A stretch of 64,000 nt of DNA, from assembly GCA_019911965.1 (NCBI GenBank), contig JAIOJF010000029.1, forward strand, positions 119,451 to 183,450, in the 5' to 3' direction. Source of the stretch: Paracoccaceae bacterium (GTDB lineage Bacteria > Pseudomonadota > Alphaproteobacteria > Rhodobacterales > Rhodobacteraceae). A program made the position numbers and the translations under genes. The notes beneath the pieces are model-generated. The model worked only from the letters and a program-made list of their open reading frames with translations, was not told the DNA's origin and did no database searches. Shown piece by piece: positions 61,819-64,000 of the stretch (within the stretch, counting starts at the first letter, position 1; every line of letters begins with the position of its first letter).

Positions 61819-61851
61819 AAAAAAGCCGCGCCCGGATGCCCCGGACGCGGC
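61819..61851 (-). terminator. Rho-independent terminator of rpsF-rpsR-rplI
   Basis: On the minus strand GCCGCGTCCGG and CCGGGCGCGGC (61851-61841 and 61835-61825) pair over 11 positions with one T-G, loop GGCAT, then TTTTTT (61824-61819). It lies 30 bases after the rplI stop and may also halt pxpBCA transcription in the other direction. Confidence 0.9.
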
Positions 61852-61881
61852 CCTGTCTGTCTGGTGATCCCGGATCGGGGA

Positions 61882-62490
61882 TCAGGCTTCGTCGTTGCCT
61901 TCCGGTACGATGACGAGGCTGTCATCGTCGGCGGCGGCGCTGCCGATATCGTCGAACAATTCGGCGATCTCGAATTCCGCTGCCGCCTCGGCCTCGGCGG
62001 CCAGGTCCTGGATCGACTTGCCGGAGGCCTGCAATGCGGCCTCGTCAGCCGAACGGGCGACGTTGATCTCGATCCGGCAGCGAACCTCGGGATGCAGCAC
62101 GACGGTTACGTCATGCAGGCCCAGATCCTTGATCGGACGGTTCAGAACGATCTGTTTCTTGTCCACCGTGAAGCCGCCTGTCGTGGCCGCTTCGGCGGCG
62201 TCACGCGCGGTGACCGAGCCGTAGAGCGCCCCGGAATCGGAGGCCGAACGAATCACGATGAATTGCTGGGCGTCCAGTTTGGCGGCGACCGCTTCGGCCT
62301 CGCCCCTGGCTTCGAGGTTCTGCGCCTCAAGCTGGGCTTTCTGGTTCTCGAAGGTTTTCAGATTGGCCGCGGTGGCGCGCAGGGCCTTGCCCTGGGGCAG
62401 AAGGAAATTGCGACCGTAGCCTTGCTTGACGGACACGACATCGCCCATCTGGCCCAGCTTGGCCACACGTTCAAGAAGGATGACTTCCAT
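61882..62490 (-). CDS. rplI: 50S ribosomal protein L9
   Basis: A 202-residue L9: N-domain [36 protein letters not shown], long connecting helix, C-domain to about 150 ([14 protein letters not shown]). About 50 extra residues follow the normal 149-residue length, an acidic tail ([23 protein letters not shown]), as in many alphaproteobacteria. Third gene of the leftward ribosomal operon, 11 bases after rpsR. Confidence 0.97.
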   Translation of the reverse strand: MEVILLERVAKLGQMGDVVSVKQGYGRNFLLPQGKALRATAANLKTFENQKAQLEAQNLEARGEAEAVAAKLDAQQFIVIRSASDSGALYGSVTARDAAEAATTGGFTVDKKQIVLNRPIKDLGLHDVTVVLHPEVRCRIEINVARSADEAALQASGKSIQDLAAEAEAAAEFEIAELFDDIGSAAADDDSLVIVPEGNDEA

Positions 62491-62501
62491 TTCGGTTCTC
62501 C

Positions 62502-62729
62502 TTACTTCACAGCATAGGGCAGCAGGGCGAGGAAGCGGGCGCGCTTGATCGCACGGGCCAGTTCACGCTGCTTCTTGGACGACACGGCGGTGATGCGCGA
62601 GGGCACGATCTTGCCGCGCTCGGAAATGTAGCGCTGCAGCAGCTTGGTGTCCTTGTAATCGATCGTCGGCGCGTTGTCGCCGGTGAACGGGCAGGACTTG
62701 CGGCGGCGGAAAAACGGTTTGTTGGCCAT
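62502..62729 (-). CDS. rpsR: 30S ribosomal protein S18
   Basis: A 75-residue S18: [28 protein letters not shown] is the family core, ending [14 protein letters not shown]. Lies 19 bases after rpsF in the conserved rpsF-rpsR-rplI order. Confidence 0.97.
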   Translation of the reverse strand: MANKPFFRRRKSCPFTGDNAPTIDYKDTKLLQRYISERGKIVPSRITAVSSKKQRELARAIKRARFLALLPYAVK

Positions 62730-62748
62730 GATTTAGGTTCCTTTCCGA

Positions 62749-63114
62749 TCAATCGCGGCGCGGGCCGCGGGGGCCGCGTTCGTCGCGCGAATTCTTGGCC
62801 TGAACGACAACCGAGGGGCCTTCCTCGTGCTTGTCGACGCGGATTGTCAGAACCCGCATCACGTCGTCGTGCAGCCGCATCAGGCGTTCCATTTCCTGCA
62901 CCGCCGGTGCCGGGGCATCGGTTTTCAGGAAGGCGTAATGCCCCTTGCGGTTCTTGTTGATCTTGTAGGCCATGGTTTTCAGACCCCAGTATTCACTGTC
63001 CAGGATCTTGCCGCCGTTATCCGAAAGGATCGCACCGAAATGTTCGATCAGCCCTTCGGCCTGCGTGTTGGACAGGTCCTGGCGGGCGATCATGACATGC
63101 TCGTAGAGCGCCAT
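62749..63114 (-). CDS. rpsF: 30S ribosomal protein S6
   Basis: A 121-residue S6: MALYEHVMIARQDLSNTQAEGLIEHF, YWGLKTMAYKINKNRKGHYAFL, ending in an Arg/Gly tail. AAGGA lies nine bases before the ATG at 63114; an in-frame ATG six codons earlier has no such site. S6 pairs with S18 in the 30S platform. Confidence 0.97.
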   Translation of the reverse strand: MALYEHVMIARQDLSNTQAEGLIEHFGAILSDNGGKILDSEYWGLKTMAYKINKNRKGHYAFLKTDAPAPAVQEMERLMRLHDDVMRVLTIRVDKHEEGPSVVVQAKNSRDERGPRGPRRD

Positions 63115-63215
63115 TGTCGTTTCCTTTATCAAGCGTGCTTCAAAATGCGGCCATGATCTTCCGCCGACCGCATACGAGAGGCATCCGCGTCAATCGAACT
63201 GGCGGAAGATGGCGC

Positions 63216-63243
63216 GTTATAGCGGGCTGGCCCGCCATTGCAA
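63216..63243 (-). promoter_or_regulatory. Promoter of the rpsF operon
   Basis: Minus strand TTGCAA (63243-63238), 16-base spacer and TATAAC (63221-63216), about 100 bases before rpsF. The 356-base gap 63115-63470 holds this and the ribosome-binding site of the next gene; I see no other gene in it. Confidence 0.65.
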
Positions 63244-63470
63244 GGCCAATCCCCGTGGCATGGTCGGGGGCGATGCGGACTGTGCCCGGTGGCCGCCAGT
63301 GTTTCAGTATTAGCGCTGCATTGTTTCCTGTTTGCGCGGCGATGCCTTTTCTTTGCCCGATTCTCGTCACCCCGTCGCCCCGCCTGACCGGGATAAACGC
63401 AACCATGAGTGTCAACAGGGGCAGAGTGCGTGCTCCGCATGGTTATCACGGCGTTCAGGAAGGACACGAG

Positions 63471-64000
<530 letters not shown>

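Overview
The window looks like the chromosome of an alphaproteobacterium of the order Rhodobacterales. Coding sequence is dense and GC-rich, except for one stretch inside cysS. Gene content typical of that group includes a homoprotocatechuate cluster with a MarR regulator, an ScfR-type regulator beside acs, pxpBCA, a CbiD-containing cobalamin set, an MttB-like methyltransferase, and a small pilin-like protein with the FxxDExGAVxVD N-terminus. There is no sign of prophage, insertion sequences, rRNA or CRISPR. Lineage below the order is inference.

Layout. 1-10.9 kb: the 3' end of an unknown gene, then a rightward run of class-III aminotransferase, nitrilase-family amidase, 912-residue Orn/Lys/Arg-type decarboxylase, ATP-grasp ligase, C45-type Ntn acyltransferase/hydrolase, CocE-type hydrolase and double-hotdog thioesterase. 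10.9-16.5 kb: a leftward peptide/nickel-type ABC importer (fused ATPase, two permeases) with its Tat-exported binding protein transcribed divergently, closed by a strong terminator. 16.6-18.1 kb: tRNA-Thr(TGT) and mgtE. 18.4-24.5 kb: homoprotocatechuate meta-cleavage genes (ridA-hpaH-hpaI, hpaR-hpaG leftward, hpaF-hpaE-hpaD rightward) with two operator-like palindromes between hpaG and hpaF. 24.6-31.4 kb: leftward MttB-like protein, TPM-domain protein, an aromatic amino-acid decarboxylase that carries a copy of the same operator, a PEP-mutase-family protein, an aminotransferase and a YjbR protein.

31.4-44.6 kb: a cysteine-rich leader ORF followed by cysS, then a repeat-bearing intergenic region, cimA, an alpha/beta hydrolase, a phytoene-synthase-fold protein, an MFS transporter, cobB divergent from cbiD-cobK, a DNA glycosylase and esterase coupled by overlaps, an HNH endonuclease and a small reductive-dehalogenase-like Fe-S protein. 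44.7-56.9 kb: acs and a five-gene branched-chain-type ABC importer leftward. Divergent from these are an ScfR-type regulator, a single-domain response regulator, a two-helix membrane protein and a sensor kinase with a solute-symporter sensor domain; this looks like an acetate/short-chain-acid module. 57.0-59.1 kb: FliM-like and FliG motor-switch proteins, convergent. 59.3-61.8 kb: pxpBCA (5-oxoprolinase). 61.8-63.1 kb: the rpsF-rpsR-rplI operon leftward with promoter and terminator. 63.5 kb to the end: an incomplete gene for a pilin-like N-terminus carrying a Gly-Asp repeat and a Gly-Ser repeat.

The signals I consider most worth following are the 14-residue polycysteine leader ORF ahead of cysS, with mutually exclusive base-pairing segments; the decarboxylase/ATP-grasp/Ntn-hydrolase cluster with its importer; the HpaR-type operator shared with the aromatic decarboxylase; the cytosolic reductive-dehalogenase-like protein near cobalamin genes; and the Asp/Gly-repeat pilin-like gene.
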